Of a stretch of DNA of 64,000 nucleotides, positions 10,301-23,705 are shown in pieces. The stretch covers positions 1,798,001 to 1,862,000 of the forward strand of contig QYRS01000008.1 in assembly GCA_006503535.1 (NCBI GenBank). The letters run 5' to 3'. The notes under the pieces were generated by a model that saw only the letters and a program-made list of their open reading frames with translations, did not search any database and was not told the DNA's origin. A program made the translations under genes and the position numbers. Positions within the stretch are counted from its first letter, which is position 1. Each line of letters begins with the position of its first letter. The stretch is from Arthrinium phaeospermum. Taxonomy: Eukaryota; Ascomycota; Sordariomycetes; Amphisphaeriales; Apiosporaceae.

Positions 10301-12247
10301 TTCTGGAATTTGAGGAAGCCACGCATGAAAACCAAGCGAGTGGTTGCTCTTTCCTTCTTTTCGGGCAGCACCGAAGGAAGCATTGCAGAACAAAAAACAC
10401 CCCCTTCTTCGAATCAACCTAGCTAATAATAGAGGCATGTGCACCCCAGCTCTCTTTTCTGTCATTTGCACATGCATCTGCATATTCATTTTTCGCGCGC
10501 TCAACATTCGCCGCTCAACATTCGATGCATCACGATAGAGAAAGCAAATTCATGTGGTGTGGGAAGTCGGTTGGAGCTGCTCTGCGCACCAACGGAGGCC
10601 TGAGTTGAGTTCTGGGCTGTTGCCGATGCCGACCGGCGCATCCCAGGCAATCGATCCATCCATCCCTTCCCTCGTCTGAACACACAAGTCGAAAGGCGAC
10701 CTGACGACCCTTGCAGCTCCCGCGTCCGATTGGAATGTAAATGGACCCTCTTTCCGCATGAAACGGCCGTTCCCCCCAGCAGTCAATCTGGGAAGGCCTA
10801 GCTCGCTATCCCCTATGCCTAGCCCGAAAGCCATGATGGAGCCGGTGTTCGGCCTATAATCGCTCCCATTTTGCGCCTTCGAGAATTGCCCGAGTGGGCA
10901 TTCGGACAGGCCTCTGATTAGCCAATCTGCCCATTGGCTCAATCTGCCAATTCCATCCAGAACGGCCATCGGACAATTTCTTGCACAACCAATCTGAGCA
11001 ACATATGGTCTGACCCAGGCCCCCTCCCCCCTCCCCGGTAGCCCGCTTTGGTCCCACCAATGCCCACCGGCCGCGATCCACGCATGAATGATCCCCTTCT
11101 TCAACCCAAATTTCGTTTCTCATGCCTTATGTAACATGGGTGATGGCCGCCCAAAAGACCTGCGACCTGTTCGATCTCCCTCGACGATCATGAACAAACG
11201 CTGCTGAGACTGGTTATGACACCACTCTTATCGTCCAGGTTGGCCCTTCTGACAGCCCGTCAGCGTGATCAGCCATCATCTTGGCCATGTGCATAGATAA
11301 GAAGGCTAGTTGGCGTCCGAGGGTCTCGCATGCTGTCATCACGGCCCAGGAATTTACACCTTTATGGTGCGATAGGCGGTTGACAAGAGACATCGACGGG
11401 CTGGCAGATTGTCATTTACTAGGCTAGCCGTACCAAGCGAGTGGCAGAGTGGCGTGGCTGCAACTACCGACATCATGTTGTCTCTGATTACCCGCTCCTC
11501 CCTTTTGTCTGTCTGCCCGAACAAGCAAAACTATCCTACGCAGCATGCAAAGCAGCAGGCAAAACAGCAGGTTCTGCAGTAAAAGAAAAGGCATCCAACG
11601 TCCTGTTTAGCGCTCCGCCTCGAGATTGAAATGAGCAAGGTAACGTCTTGGCGAGAAAGCTGCTTCATCCAAAGGGTGCTCCGCGATTAGAAGTGGTGCA
11701 ACACGCAAGGGAGGAGTGGTGGAATACGGTTCTGTCTTATTGAAACTTAAGCTCTTATTGGCTCCCCGCCCTGGCAGCGGGTCAGGGGCCAGCAGTCGGA
11801 GCAGTAGGGGGTCCTGGTTAAGCATGACACACAGCCAGGGCCATCCCAGGAGCCACTTTGGCTGGCCGAAGCCCCAAACCGCCTGCTTCTGCGCAGCATG
11901 GTCCCAAACGGGGTCCCTTTCGTCTCAGATTTGTTAGGCATATCTTAGACCATACAAGACGGGCCAGCACCCGCTGCCTGGGATGATTTCTGGTTTTTGT
12001 TGGTCTTTTCGGTCTGATCTTCCTTTGGCTTTACAACGTGGGTTTGGACGATCCGGCGGGTTTGCCGCATTTACCAGTTCTTTACACATTCGTTTCGGTC
12101 TGTCTGACCATTCACTCGCTTCCAATCATCCATTCGTTCTTAACTTTCGTCCGCTCATTCGGTCCCCCCCAAGGCCACTCACATTATTATTCGCTCTTCC
12201 ATGTCTTTAGTAGTAGTTGTTGAGTCAACTCTCATCCTCACCTCGGA
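7348..12247. other. Large gene-poor divergent region
   Basis: This 4.9 kb separates the divergent F-box and DUF6536 genes. All ORFs are short or have random-looking composition (rich in Trp, Cys, His and Pro), none shows introns that would join them, and no tRNA fold was found. A short CGCT repeat occurs at 10138-10158. It may hold long promoters or non-coding transcripts; nothing specific can be supported. Confidence 0.5.
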
Positions 12248-14814
12248 ATGGAGGCGGTAAATCCCCCTTCGCGAGGCAAAGGCGACCAGTCTTACAGGAA
12301 TACATTCGACAAAGATGGCGTCACAGAAACCGTCGAGCCAGCGACGCTGGAGAGGTACACAATTGCATTGAACTACACCTGATCAAGACATATCATGCTA
12401 ACCAAGATGCCAGCATTTCCGAGGGAGTCAGGTTGGACTCGTCGGGTCCCGGGGCACAAAGGCAACCAAGAAAGATGCCGTCAAAACAATCCATGCAGTG
12501 GCCCTTTCATCGCCGGATGGCTTCGGATGCGCCCTCGAGTGTATTGACGTCGCACTTCAGGCGGCCATCATCGGGCTGGAACAACCTCAAGTCTTTCTTC
12601 AAGGTAGAGGAAGACACGGTGAGCTTGTCGAGCAAGCCCCTGGTCCCGGATTACGTTGTGCATTATATGAGAGGCGAGACGCCCGAGACGCTAGCGAAGA
12701 AGCGAGATCAGAGGAGATGGGGCGAACGGACGGCCACGGTCACACCACAGCGCGAGCGGTTTATGTCACAGCAAGTCGAACTCGAAGACCCATGGGCATC
12801 CCGGATAAAACTGGCTACCGACGGAAGCGGCTACGCGAACGAGGATCGACAGAGAGGCGTCGGAAGGTACTTCACCGGATGGAAGGGAGGAGCGACATGC
12901 AACATAATCCTGGCATTCGTCCTGTTGATAATAGCAGTGGTGTGCCTGATCCTGTCCATTTCACGAAAGGGGGCATCCGACGAGACGGTCGTCTTCTCGG
13001 GATCGTGCGACACGGCCTCGAGCATCAACACCGGCCTGCACGCCGCCATCAACGTCTTCGCCATCACCATTTTAGTCGGAAGCAACTACGCCTTCCAGAT
13101 CCTCTCGAGCCCGACGCGACTCGAGCTCGCAAACGCACACAACAAAAAACAGTGGTTGGATATTGGCATACCATCACTCAGAAACCTGTTCCACGTCTCG
13201 GGTTTAAGGACAGCACTGATAGCCGTTGCGCTATTGTGTGCTGTGTCGACTCAAATAATGTGAGTTCATACGAGCGCTGCGGCCGTCGCTTGCTCGTTGC
13301 TTGACAGTAAACTGACATTATGCAGATATAATGCCGTAATTTTTACTTCTCCTACCGGCTTCAAGTCGGATATCGTTGTGGTCACGGGCGACTTTATCAC
13401 CGGTGCGCCCTTTGCGAACGGAACCGAATTCAACCGAGCGGGCTTGTCCCAGACGGATATTTCTACTCTTCAGAACGACGCAAGAGCTGGGAAACTCAGC
13501 GATCTCGCGACCATACCCTGCCTGCAGCAAGTTGGTGGGGAGTTTGACACCACCTCCGACGCCCTAGTATTGATAACAAAGTTGTCCTCGGCCCGCAGTT
13601 CAGTAATCCAGACCGGAAAGGCCGGAGACATGTTCAAGTTGAACAGCATGTCTTCGGTGGCGATCAGTGTGCCAGTGGACGAAAAGGTTGTCGATCGCTG
13701 CCTCGCGCGCCAAGGTCTTCCCCAGACGTGCAAGGTCGGCGTCAGCAGCCTGCTGCTGGGCATAGTAGGATTACTCCATCTCGTAACGCTCTTGACCATG
13801 GCCGCCGTTATAACGTGGCGTAATTTCGAGCCACTGGTCTCGCTGGGTGATGCGATCCGCTCCTTCATGCGAAACCCGGACCCGTCGACAACCTCGGCGT
13901 GTTTCTTGGACAAGCAGGACATCAACGAGGGCCGGTGGGGCTTCAACGAGGCGAAATATTTCACGCCCACCGACCACTTCTGGTTCTTCACTCCGTCCAT
14001 CAAACGCTGGACCCTGACCATTGTCTCGTGGATTATGATCACCGCGCCCACCGCGGCCGCCGTCGCCCTGATCATCGAGCACGAGCCTACGGGCGAGCTC
14101 AACCCCTTCGCCACGGCGACGCCCTACACGACCTTCCTGCTCGGAGGCCCCGACGCGGCTCCCCTCACCCATGCGCAAGCGGCCATTCTCGCCTCGGTCC
14201 CGCAGCTGCTCATCGCCATCCTTTATCTCACCACCAACTCTCTTCTGACGGCATACTGGCTCTCACAAGAGATGTCTTCCTTCGCCGTCGAGCCCCAGCC
14301 TCTCCGCGTCACAGCCGATCCTGTTGGCTACCAGGTCACCTCGCTCTACCTTACGCTCCCGAGGCCCCTCTCCTGGGCCCTCTACATCCTGTTCATCGCC
14401 ATGAGCTTCGTGCTCTCGCAGGCCGTCTTCCCCGCCATCGTCAGCACCGGCACCGCCCGCGTCAACGGCACCGAAATCGTCGGTATCGGCTTCTCCACCC
14501 TGGCCCTGCTGATCCTGTTGGCCCTGCTCGTCGTGCTGATCCTGGGCGTCATCGCCCTCGGCCTCCGCCGCGCGCCCGCCGCCACCTACGCCGACGGCAT
14601 GCAAAAGGGCAACCCGCTCGCCATGCGCGGCGGTTCTTGTTCGGCCGTCATCAGCAGCAAGTGCCATCCGGCGCCCGGCGAGCCCGAGCGCTCCTGGCGC
14701 TGCCCTCTCTCGTACGGCGTCGTCGTCGACGCCGTCGGGGCCCAGCAGATCGGCCACTGCGCGTTTAGCGCCGTCAGTGTCGGCGCCGTGGACGCGGGCA
14801 AGATCTACGCTTGA
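12248..14814 (+). CDS. DUF6536 multi-pass membrane protein
   Basis: Three exons (12248-12354, 12414-13259, 13326-14814) give 813 residues. Both introns (59 and 66 nt) have good sites (GTACAC...CAG with a GCTAAC branch; GTGAGT...CAG) and keep phase 2. The protein begins with a hydrophilic cytosol-like segment of about 200 residues, then the DUF6536 signature: GWKGG followed by a membrane segment, a Cys-containing loop (SGSCDTASSINTGLHAAINV), more membrane segments and SSPTRLELANAHNKKQWLDIG. I count about eight hydrophobic helices in all, the last five in the exon-3 half. A Cys-containing tail (SSKCHP, RCPLSYG) follows. The family is common and often multi-copy in filamentous ascomycetes; its function is unknown. 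Location is most likely the plasma membrane or an endomembrane. Confidence 0.9.
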
Positions 14815-16238
14815 TTTTAATGCAACTCGAGCAGTTGGATATTTAGGCATGACCCAGGGTTGGTCTCGGTGTTTTTTATTGGCTTCATTCTTATCATGGC
14901 GAACGGGGAAGAGGGGTTTTTACATTTTTAACCTCATCATTATATACCAGCAGAGCGACGCATCTGGCGTGCATATGACATTCATTCATTTATTCTCACA
15001 CACACATACGTGTATCCCAGGCGGGATATCAGTCAAAATAGGAACAGGGAGATGAGAAGGGTGGGGGGCTGGAGAAATGATGAAGACATTTGGGACTGGG
15101 ATTCATTTGATCAGAAGAATTACATATACCCCCATATGATATCTAACCACCTATTTTTATATCCTTTACTCTTCTACTTACTACACAACAACACAACGGG
15201 AAACTGGCGAGAAACGGCGTTCAAAAAGAAGAAACGCATTTCCATTTTCCATTCTCACTTCGGCACAGGGGCCGGATGGACAATGGTTTGGTGTCGGGAC
15301 AAGAAAAGAAAAAGGGGGAGAGAAGGCGGGGAAAAGACACAACACACAGGAATGTGGTGATGAAAACCGGCACCGGCACATTATTAGTAATACTTAGAAA
15401 GTATTCATTACAAACTAAATGTTTAAGAACAAACTCACAAACACAGAGAGAGACCACAATGTCCCTTCCATATCTTCGTCTCCTTCCTATCGATTGGGTC
15501 TTTTCTTTCTATTTAGCAAATGGAGACACTGAGGCATGTTGATGTTCAAAATAGGGGACAGAGAGGGAGCCCGTCCATCCATCCATTCATCCATTAATGA
15601 ATGCTGCTGCTATGTCTAACCACTACCACTTCTTCTTTACGTCGAATGCATTTGTTTAGCGAAAAAGCCAGTCCAGTCCCCTGCCATTGGTTTGGTTTCC
15701 CTTCTCCGGCCAAAGCCCCCGCCCCGATAGACGCCTGTTGTGTTGGTGTGTTGTTTGCTCCCCCTGCATCCTGCTAAGAATACGCCAGTTCGCCCAATAT
15801 GCTGCTTGCTCTCTTGATTGTTTCTCCTTACTCTCTCCTTCTCCTTGTCTCTCTCTGTCTCGCAAACACCGTTATCCAGAAATGCCTCAGCCGCTCGCTT
15901 AGGTAAAGTAGGTGTGTATGTATCGATTGTCCTCAAAACGCAAAAAAAGCAAGGCGCCGGCCAACAAAGGGAAGCAACTAGATTTCCGATCCTTGAAACG
16001 CCAGCAATGGGTAGAGGGTGAAAATCCCTCCGATTCCAGGGAGAAAAAGTGAAAAGAAAGAGGGGGAAAAATGAAAGGCTAGCCCTCGCCTCCCGGTTTT
16101 CACTAATCCACAATACACTATAATCATACAAAGCAATAAGAAGACCGCCCGACTGCAGTTTCGTCGTGGTCGCCGCGGTGATAGTAAATTGTAGGTTGTT
16201 CTCTTTTATTCATGGACCATCCAAAATCTCAAAGCCAC
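14815..16238. other. Convergent intergenic region
   Basis: 1.4 kb between two convergent genes. AT-rich, with purine and pyrimidine runs and several polyadenylation-like A/T stretches. No coding signal, RNA gene or repeat of note. Confidence 0.5.
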
Positions 16239-19200
16239 TCAGTCCGAAATGGCGCTTTCGTCACATTGGGAGGGCTCTTGTTGAGCTGTAATATCTTTGT
16301 TGTTGCAGGTGGCGACAACAGGGACATTGCCGCCGCCCACCTGGACCTGGACGTTGGCTCTGGCCTTCTCCTGGCTTTCAATGAAGCGGTCCCAGTAGTC
16401 CACGTCGATATCACGCAGCCGTCGGAATATCTCTTCCCTCTCCTGCTGGAAGACCTTGACAGGGCCCTCTTCGGCAGCCTTCTTCCTCAGATCCTCGCCA
16501 TCCGGGCCGAGATCATCGAGCAGACCCTCGATCATCCGTTTCTGTTCCGGCTCGTTGGCAACCTCCTGACACGTAAGAAGATCGATGTTTGCCTGGCGAA
16601 GGAAGCCTCGGCGGAACTTGTGGCCGACACGGAGTGCACGACCCTCTTCCTCGACCAGGGCCTTAGATGTTGACGACATGATGGAGTTGGATCGGGAGCG
16701 AGCGGGCGACTTGAGCTCGGTCTCGAGGTCCTCGTTGTCTGATACCGCCACTGTATCCAATTCGTTGGAGGAAAACGACGGAGCATGCTCAGGAGCGGGT
16801 GCTGACAGAGCCGTTGCTTCAGCGTCGACGCGAGTCTCGGGGAACTCATCTTCGAATCTCTTGATGATGCCTTCAATTGTAGTATTGAGGAACACCAGAC
16901 GGTCTAGGTCGGGATTAGTGATAGGTTGTTTGATATGGCAGGAGTCATCGGCTTACTGTAGTTGTTCATGTCCCTAGACGACGCAGCCTTTGCTCGCGTC
17001 AGAGCAGGCTGCAGTCGGGCATGGATCTTCCTTGCACTTGCAAGTAGATGTTTGGACATGTCCTTGGCTTTGCCCGAAGGTACGGCGGCCCTCGGAGCGA
17101 TGGGACCCGTCTCGAGCTCTCTCATGAACTCCCCTGACTGCCGCCTGGAATCGTCCCCGACGTTCTTCAGCACGCAGGCCAAGGCCTTGACAACACCCGT
17201 TCCTCCAATGACATAGTCTTCGTCGGCGGCTTCGCTCTGGTCATCGTCCGCACCATCAATGGCGGCGGGGTCGGCAGGGTTGCCGACAATGTGCCGAAGC
17301 ACGTCGGGGTACTTGTTGATGTCTGCCGGAACCTGCTCTCCTGGCATGTGGTCGCGAATGTCAGGAACGAGGTGGACATTGTGGAGGCAGTGCGCAAGTG
17401 CCTGGTTGGCCAATGCTTTGACGATTTCACCGGACTCCATGCTCGGGATATCAATGTCGATCTTGACCAGACTGTCGGAAACTCTCGCGGCAGCCAACAA
17501 TGACGCATAGAGGGCGCAAGCCTCCTCCTGGGTATCCTCGGTCCTCGCGTCGGCTAAGCCCACAAGCTTTGGGTTTTCCAGGAGGTTGATATGTGCAAGA
17601 TGCTTAATCTCGGGCAGAACCTCGGCCAGCGCAATGGCTTGCTCGGACGACATATCCACATCAGCCAAATGTACGCGCTTGAGCGTCTCCATCTGCGGGA
17701 GATACCTGCGGAGTAGACCGATTGCGCTGGGGTCCGAGTCGCAAAGATCATGATTATGAGACAGATCAAGGAATTTGAAGTTCTTGACCTTGGTCAGTTT
17801 GGGCAACAATTTGCACAACGACCCAGGCTTCAAGTTGCAATTCGCCAAGCTCAGTGCCCACATGGTCCCGTCTTCGTTGATGGCCTCCGCGATGCCCTCG
17901 AGATTGTCTCGGAGGTTGTTGCCGCCCAGGTCCAGGCCTTGGCACTTCCCGTCACGCAAGTATCTTGCAACGTGCTGCAGCGCCGGGCCGTCGAGCTCGT
18001 TATGAGCGAGCCCAAGCCGTGTTACCCCTGACTTGAGGATTCCGTCTATCAGAGCCGCCAGCTGGATTGTCGTGATGCCCGTTTCACCCATGTTCAACAG
18101 CTCTAGCTCGGGCCCAGCCAGTCGTTCCGCAAGAGCTTTCGATAATAACGCCGATATGTCGTTGGGTCCAGCGGAGTTGGCTCCATGGTGCAGATGGAGA
18201 TGATGCGATAAGGGACTCTTCGCGGGCTCTTGCGATGGAGCCGGAAATGTTATGCTCGAAAGATCCAGATACTTGATAGAGTGGCACATGTGGATAAAAA
18301 GACAGATGTGCTTCCATCCGTCAACTCCGAGTTTGTTGTTCCTCAATACCAGCCTCTCTACTACGCCGCCTTGTCGGGTCAGCTCCACAGGCTTGGATAA
18401 AGATCTCCTGTGTTGTCGGGCAGCTGGTTTCCTGGCGGATAGAAGACCTGATAAAACACCGCGAACACCGTCGTCGGTCAGCCCGCAGTTCTCCAGTATG
18501 ACCTCCTTGACAGGCACAACAGCCAGGAAATCGCCCAACGTGACAAGGTCTTCGCGCGACATAAAGTATCCAGTCAGATCAAGCTTCTCGACCACTCCAT
18601 TGTCGGTAGACTTGGGCAGCTGGGTGGTGATTTTGGTCAAGATGTCTGTTTCTCGAAGCTGGCAGCATCTGCGGTATATCCGGCCAGGGTTTGTGGTAGG
18701 CGTGGACTGGGGCTTCTGCGGGCCCTTGGGTATCGTGACTTCTTCGCTGGATGAGTCGCTGTCGTAGTGCAACTCCATAGGAATACACCCCTTTTCGAGA
18801 GCCTCTTTCCGCTTCTGCTCTTTCTTGGCCTTCCTTTCCGCCTCGCTCTTTTTCTTCTTTTCCTTTTTCCGTGTGGTTTCCTTCTCCGGTTTCGAATCGT
18901 CGATTGGTATAGGCGCCGGAGGTTGTCCGTTTGGTGCCTCGGTCGCCTCCTTTGTGGGCGGCTCTTTGGGGAGTTCCTCGCCAGTTGCCTTCACGACACC
19001 ATTTGTCTCTTTCTGCACTTCGACGGCCTTCGGGGTTTTTAAAGCTTCGCCTTCTCCCTTTTCGGTCATCTTTTTCTTCTGCGCCTTTTCGGCGGGCTTG
19101 TTGCCAGAGGCATCCGAGTCGGCATATTTCGGCATGGGTGCTATCTCGACGTCGACGCAAAACGCTACCCGTCGCAGCTTGGCCTGACTGAGCTCGTTCA

Positions 19201-20011
19201 GGCGAGGTCGTTCTCGGTTCTTGTCGACATTTAGCACCCTGCGCTCAACTAGACCGTGGTTGTTCTTCCCTGGCGGCGGCGCGGCGCCTCCTGACGATAA
19301 CCGCCGGAACACATGGAGGAAACTACCCTGCCCGGATCTTGGCGGCGCCGGTACATAAGGTCCTTCTCCTGCCGGTTTGGAGCCATGTGGGAGCACTGCG
19401 TTTTTGCTGGGCGTTATTTTTGGAAGTGGTGTCACGTCATCGTTCTCTGCCTGATCTTCAGATGCTATCGCTTGCGCAGGGCTTGGGGAGGACGAAAAGG
19501 ATGACGATATTTTGGAGAACCACGAGCCTCTCCTCTGAGGCGGCGTGCCGTTGGCGCCGGGTGGCTTCTTTTCGTCGTTCTGGGCGCCACGGACAGTGTT
19601 CGAACGTGGGGGGATCTGTTTCACCGCAGGAGCCGGAGCCGGTGTTGGAGAGGGTTGCGCAGGCGATTCAGCGGGTCCTGGTGTCTTGCCATTGATCTTG
19701 CTAGGCGTTGAAGCTTCTAGGGGTTGGCTCGGGGGGTTCTGGTTGGAGGGTAGCGGACTGGCCGGAGGTGACGAGGCGTTCCATTTCGCCGAGTTGTGCT
19801 TGGTCAATTTGTCTGAAGACCCATGTCAGCCGTCGGTACTTCTCTACGGATAACAAAGATACAAGAGAGTTTGCGATATTCCAAAACAAGCCCGAAAGCT
19901 CTCATAATATCGCGCCGGCAGTAGGGCGACGCGCGGGCAGGGAAGCGCATGTTATAGAGTCTTCTTACCTTTGCCATGTGTCATCCAACTCACATCCATA
20001 ACCTGCTCCAT
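16239..20011 (-). CDS. Leucine-rich-repeat protein, possibly Mhp1-like
   Basis: Three exons on the minus strand (20011-19969, 19812-16957, 16903-16239) give 1187 residues. The long middle ORF lacks an ATG. A 43-nt first exon with donor GTAAGA supplies MEQVMDVSWMTHGK and joins in phase 1 to an acceptor at 19813, giving continuous DKLTKHN. The 53-nt last intron uses GTAAGC...CTAG. Residues about 20-400 are disordered and rich in Pro, Ser and Lys. About 400-860 is an LRR domain of the ribonuclease-inhibitor-like type (VEKLDLTGYFMSREDLVTLG, VERLVLRNNKLGVDGW, CQGLDLGGNNLRDN). The C-terminal 300 residues are acidic and helical. Fungal proteins of this build are sometimes called Mhp1, after a yeast microtubule-associated cell-wall protein. 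I offer that from memory only, supported weakly by the DVSW-type N-terminus. Confidence 0.85.
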
Positions 20012-23000
20012 TCTGCTGAAGTGGCGTGGTTGTTCCCGTCGGTGTCAGCGGCGGGAACAGCGACAGCAGTATCGGCAGCGAGTTTGGAACCGTCGGGCTC
20101 TTGGGGAAGAGAGACAGAGGTCGTCTTCCGCTCTTCCAGTGTTTCCGAGGGGGAGGTGATATCACGGTAGGAAACGGGGTGGATCTGGGGTAAGTGCGCT
20201 GCTGCGGCTGACTCGCAACTCGGTAGGAGGGTAGGGTTGAGAATGGGAAGCCGCGGGACGAGGGAGTGAGAGAGGATAAAATGCGGCTGAAGCCAGTCGG
20301 GCGGCGAGATAATGGTATAGAGGCGTCCAAAAAGGCCGTCTCTCGAATCAGAGAGGGAAAAGGTATCGGGAGTCTAGGCTCAACTAAATGGAACTATGGC
20401 GTCGATGACGGCGGTCCCTTGGCTGGCAGGCGCTGGGCTTCTGGCTTCCTGCAGATGAGGAAGCTATTGAAGCGAGCTTGAATTGTGGGGAGGGGGATTG
20501 TGGTTGCAAGGTTATTGTCACTACGGCTTTTTGGTGGTAGCCGGAAATAGACCTCTCGCAAGCACGAGCACGCACGCACAGTGCCAGATGGGGTTGGGTC
20601 GGGTTGAGCAGCAGCACTCGCAGCACCAGCAGCAGCGAGGAAACAAGCAGAAACAGGTTCGTTGCAGTGAACGAGGGTTCGGCCTCCGATGTGTTGCGTA
20701 GTGTGTGTGTCCAGCGTGGTTGGTGTCTTCCGAGGTGGACAAATGCCGTCCTGCTAGAGGTCCTGCTAGAGGGAACGGTGGCGGGCCATTTTCTGGATAG
20801 CGATTAATTAGCTGTATGGCATGTTTCCCCACGAGTAATGCGGACGTCAATGGAGCTGCTGTCACCACGCAATGGCAGGTTCAGTCACACGTGGGATTGT
20901 CTCTAAGGATGATATTCTAGAAAGAGAAGGGAGGAAATAGGTGTCCCCGATCCCACAGCAGGTCAGAACGTTATGGTTTTGGGGATGGGAGGAGGATATG
21001 GGAAGTAGGCGATAAGCAATTATTGAAGTCTATGTAAAGTCACGCATGGAGCTGGAGCGTGGATGATGTGAGCTGGGCACTGGGCGGAACACCCTTCTGT
21101 AATGGGGGGGTGCAAAAGGCGGGACTGTTCGATCAATTGAGGGACCCCCTGTGCCCCCTGCTGCTTCCAGAGCCATACAGAGCCCTAGCACAGGAGAAAG
21201 CGTCCCCAGTTGCCAGTGACAGGGCCCGAATTACAAAGGGTCACAGGCGGTACTTGGACCTGTCGCCCTACTGAGTTCATGTCGCCCACCCCATTTCTGC
21301 CACTCAACTTCGACATTTTTTTGTCCTGATGGTGCCCGCCGACACTAAACTAATACTTTGCATGCTTGAACCCCCCATTAGACCCTGGTCACCCACCACT
21401 TCTCCACCACTCATATCGAAGGGACCCTGGCAGCAAAGACGTCAGAAGATGGCTGCCAGGTTGCAGGTCGAAAGCATCAATCCATTGAGGGCCACTGAGG
21501 GCCATTGAGGGGGAGGAATGCGTCTTGTGGTACGTTGGTCCAGAGCGTCGGTTCTTTTTTCTTTTTCTTCTTCCATCTTCTCGGTGCTTGCCAAGCAAAG
21601 CTGGGGCTTTCTTTTTGGCAAGATCCCCTCTGCGCCGAGGCTGGCCGCCGTGTGCTACCTACTTTGGGGGGCGGCATACATCAAAGTAGGTACATGCGCA
21701 TCTATCTGTCGCAAGCACAAAACGAACCCATTTGAGAGATCCCGTCTGTCTAGGTAGCATCTACGACATACTTGCACCTTGTGCCAGTCTGCATGCGGTA
21801 CATCCGACACATCTATGGAGATCGGGACATGTCGACCGTGCGCTCGTGCTACAATGTCCGGTATTCTCCTTTCGTCATATGGGTCCACGGTGCAGCGCTG
21901 CTCCAGCGGTACAAGTGGCCCGATTGTTCATCTCTGTACAGCAAGGGCCACCCGACCATTCATCGTGGAGATAAGTTGGAAGTTGCGATTCTTCTCCTGT
22001 CTCCTGTGTGCTACTTGCTACTTTTACTCTCTGGACGGGAGACGAAGGAGCCGATCATTTCGGCACTTCGGGCTCGTGACCAATAGCGAACCCATTACCT
22101 GACGAAAAGGGTCATCGTGTTTGTACCACGGAAGATATCAAATATTGTCTTTTCCCAAACCCAACCGAGCAGGCAATGTAAGATGTGTGGAATAGTCGAA
22201 TCTCGGATCGTTCCCAATCTCCGCAGCATACACAGATGGGAAAGATGGGCTATTATTTCAAAGTATAAACTGGAAGCGACTATTCAAGGTTTGCCTATAC
22301 CATCCACCATCCCTGCATACGAATGAGTAGATACCGTACGATAATAAGCGCTGGCTTCTTCGACTGCCGGTAGCCTGAGCCGGTTCTTCATTCGTCGAGC
22401 GGACCGTGTGGCCGCTGAGTCGTCTCTTCGGTGTCCGGATTTCCCCTGCCAGTCTCTCAAGTGGTTCTGTAGTAGTCGAGTGCAGTCAAGGAAACACGGC
22501 CAGTTTCATCATCATCATAGGCCTCGGGTTTACTCACGGCGTTTGGGGGAAGTTGAGATGAACTGCCCCGTCTCCATTCGTATTACCTATGGTCGTGGAC
22601 GACCTCAGCACTACCTACGACTTATTAGCCAGGGCAAGATGGAACTTTGCGCACAACCTGGGCAGCCCGTTTTCGGCGCCCCGGAGGTGAGAGCGGTGAG
22701 TTAGCCACTCACCACTCCAGTATCGCCGAAATGAGTGTCCGATTTATGCCGTCTGTTCAGAGGAGGTGCGCGAGTGCGCATTGCAGCGAACACCGCCCAC
22801 CCATCGCTATGTGTGTACATGCCTATAGTAATACGTCTACGTACGGTCTGCAACAACCCTGATGGTTTTGGTTTCTTGCTAAGGTTGTATGGCGTCTACA
22901 AGGAGCAAATACGCTGTTGCTAGCAGGGCACTTAATGCACCGGGAGGCTGCGGGATGCTGCATAAAGCCCTATGTATGCAGCGCCCGAGTCTAGATTCGA

Positions 23001-23618
23001 AGCGGGTCTTTCTTTTGCAAGGAGCATATGGGCTGATCGTCAAAGAAAGGTGATGGTTGCATTCTTTCGCATTTCGCATTTCTGGGCCCGCGATGAGGAG
23101 AGACACTGGCCGTCTTGGATATATTGCCCATGGTCCCCTTTGAACATCAATTCAACTCCTCCAATTGAGAATGACACTGGTTGTCAGCTATATATATATA
23201 TATATATATATCTCTGCGTACATATATCGCCATAGAATTGCCCGTAGATTATGCGCCAAAGAAATCACGTCAAGCGCTATTAACCACGTTCGTGACCGAT
23301 GTGGAAACTTCCCATATGTGCGTGCGGTAAGGTAGAACTGCCTCATTCGCTCGCGTGCAGGGCACCATTGCAGCACGCCATTGCCGCCAAGTGCAATGGG
23401 CAGATGTCTGCAGGACCCAGCTTTGAGATCATGCCGCTATCAATCTATGTGCCTCTCTTGGTCCTCAATTCGATGCTCCAACCAAACCCCCAACCACTGC
23501 AAGTCCGTCCATAAGCCCTGGAACCAATCATGCACACACACACGCACACTCTGAGAGTTTGTCATTACTCCGAATCATAGTACCACTTAACAGCTTTAGC
23601 CGTCAACAAGCATACGTG
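20012..23618. other. Intergenic region upstream of the LRR gene
   Basis: 3.6 kb between the LRR gene (minus) and tRNA-Tyr. The part nearest 20012 is likely the LRR gene's leader and promoter. Remaining ORFs are short and not protein-like. The only distinct element is a TA dinucleotide repeat near 23190. Confidence 0.5.
23189..23211. repeat. (TA)n microsatellite
   Basis: Eleven consecutive TA units in intergenic DNA, about 400 bases before tRNA-Tyr. Confidence 0.9.
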
Positions 23619-23705
23619 CTCTCGATAGCTCAGTTGGCAGAGCGATGGACTGTAATTGTCACACTTGTAATCCACAGGTCGCCGGTTCAAATCCGGCTCG
23701 GGAGA
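23619..23705 (+). tRNA. tRNA-Tyr (GTA) with 14-nt intron
   Basis: Full cloverleaf. Acceptor stem CTCTCGA (23619-23625) pairs with TCGGGAG (23698-23704), with discriminator A at 23705. The D arm is GCTC...GAGC, and the T arm GCCGG-TTCAAAT-CCGGC spans 23681-23697. Anticodon GTA is at 23652-23654. A 14-nt intron (23656-23669) sits one base 3' of the anticodon, the canonical position; eukaryotic tRNA-Tyr genes normally carry an intron. The C1-G72 pair with A73 agrees with eukaryotic Tyr identity. A T-run about 35 bases downstream could serve as Pol III terminator. Confidence 0.95.

Noticed and set aside
14263..14850. 195-codon minus-strand ORF opposite the DUF6536 gene
   Set aside because: Asp/Gly/Glu/Ala-rich complement of membrane helices, a known artefact of GC-rich hydrophobic coding sequence.
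23185..23215. (TA)n run as a CRISPR or transposon terminus
   Set aside because: It is a simple microsatellite with no flanking inverted repeats, spacers or ORFs.
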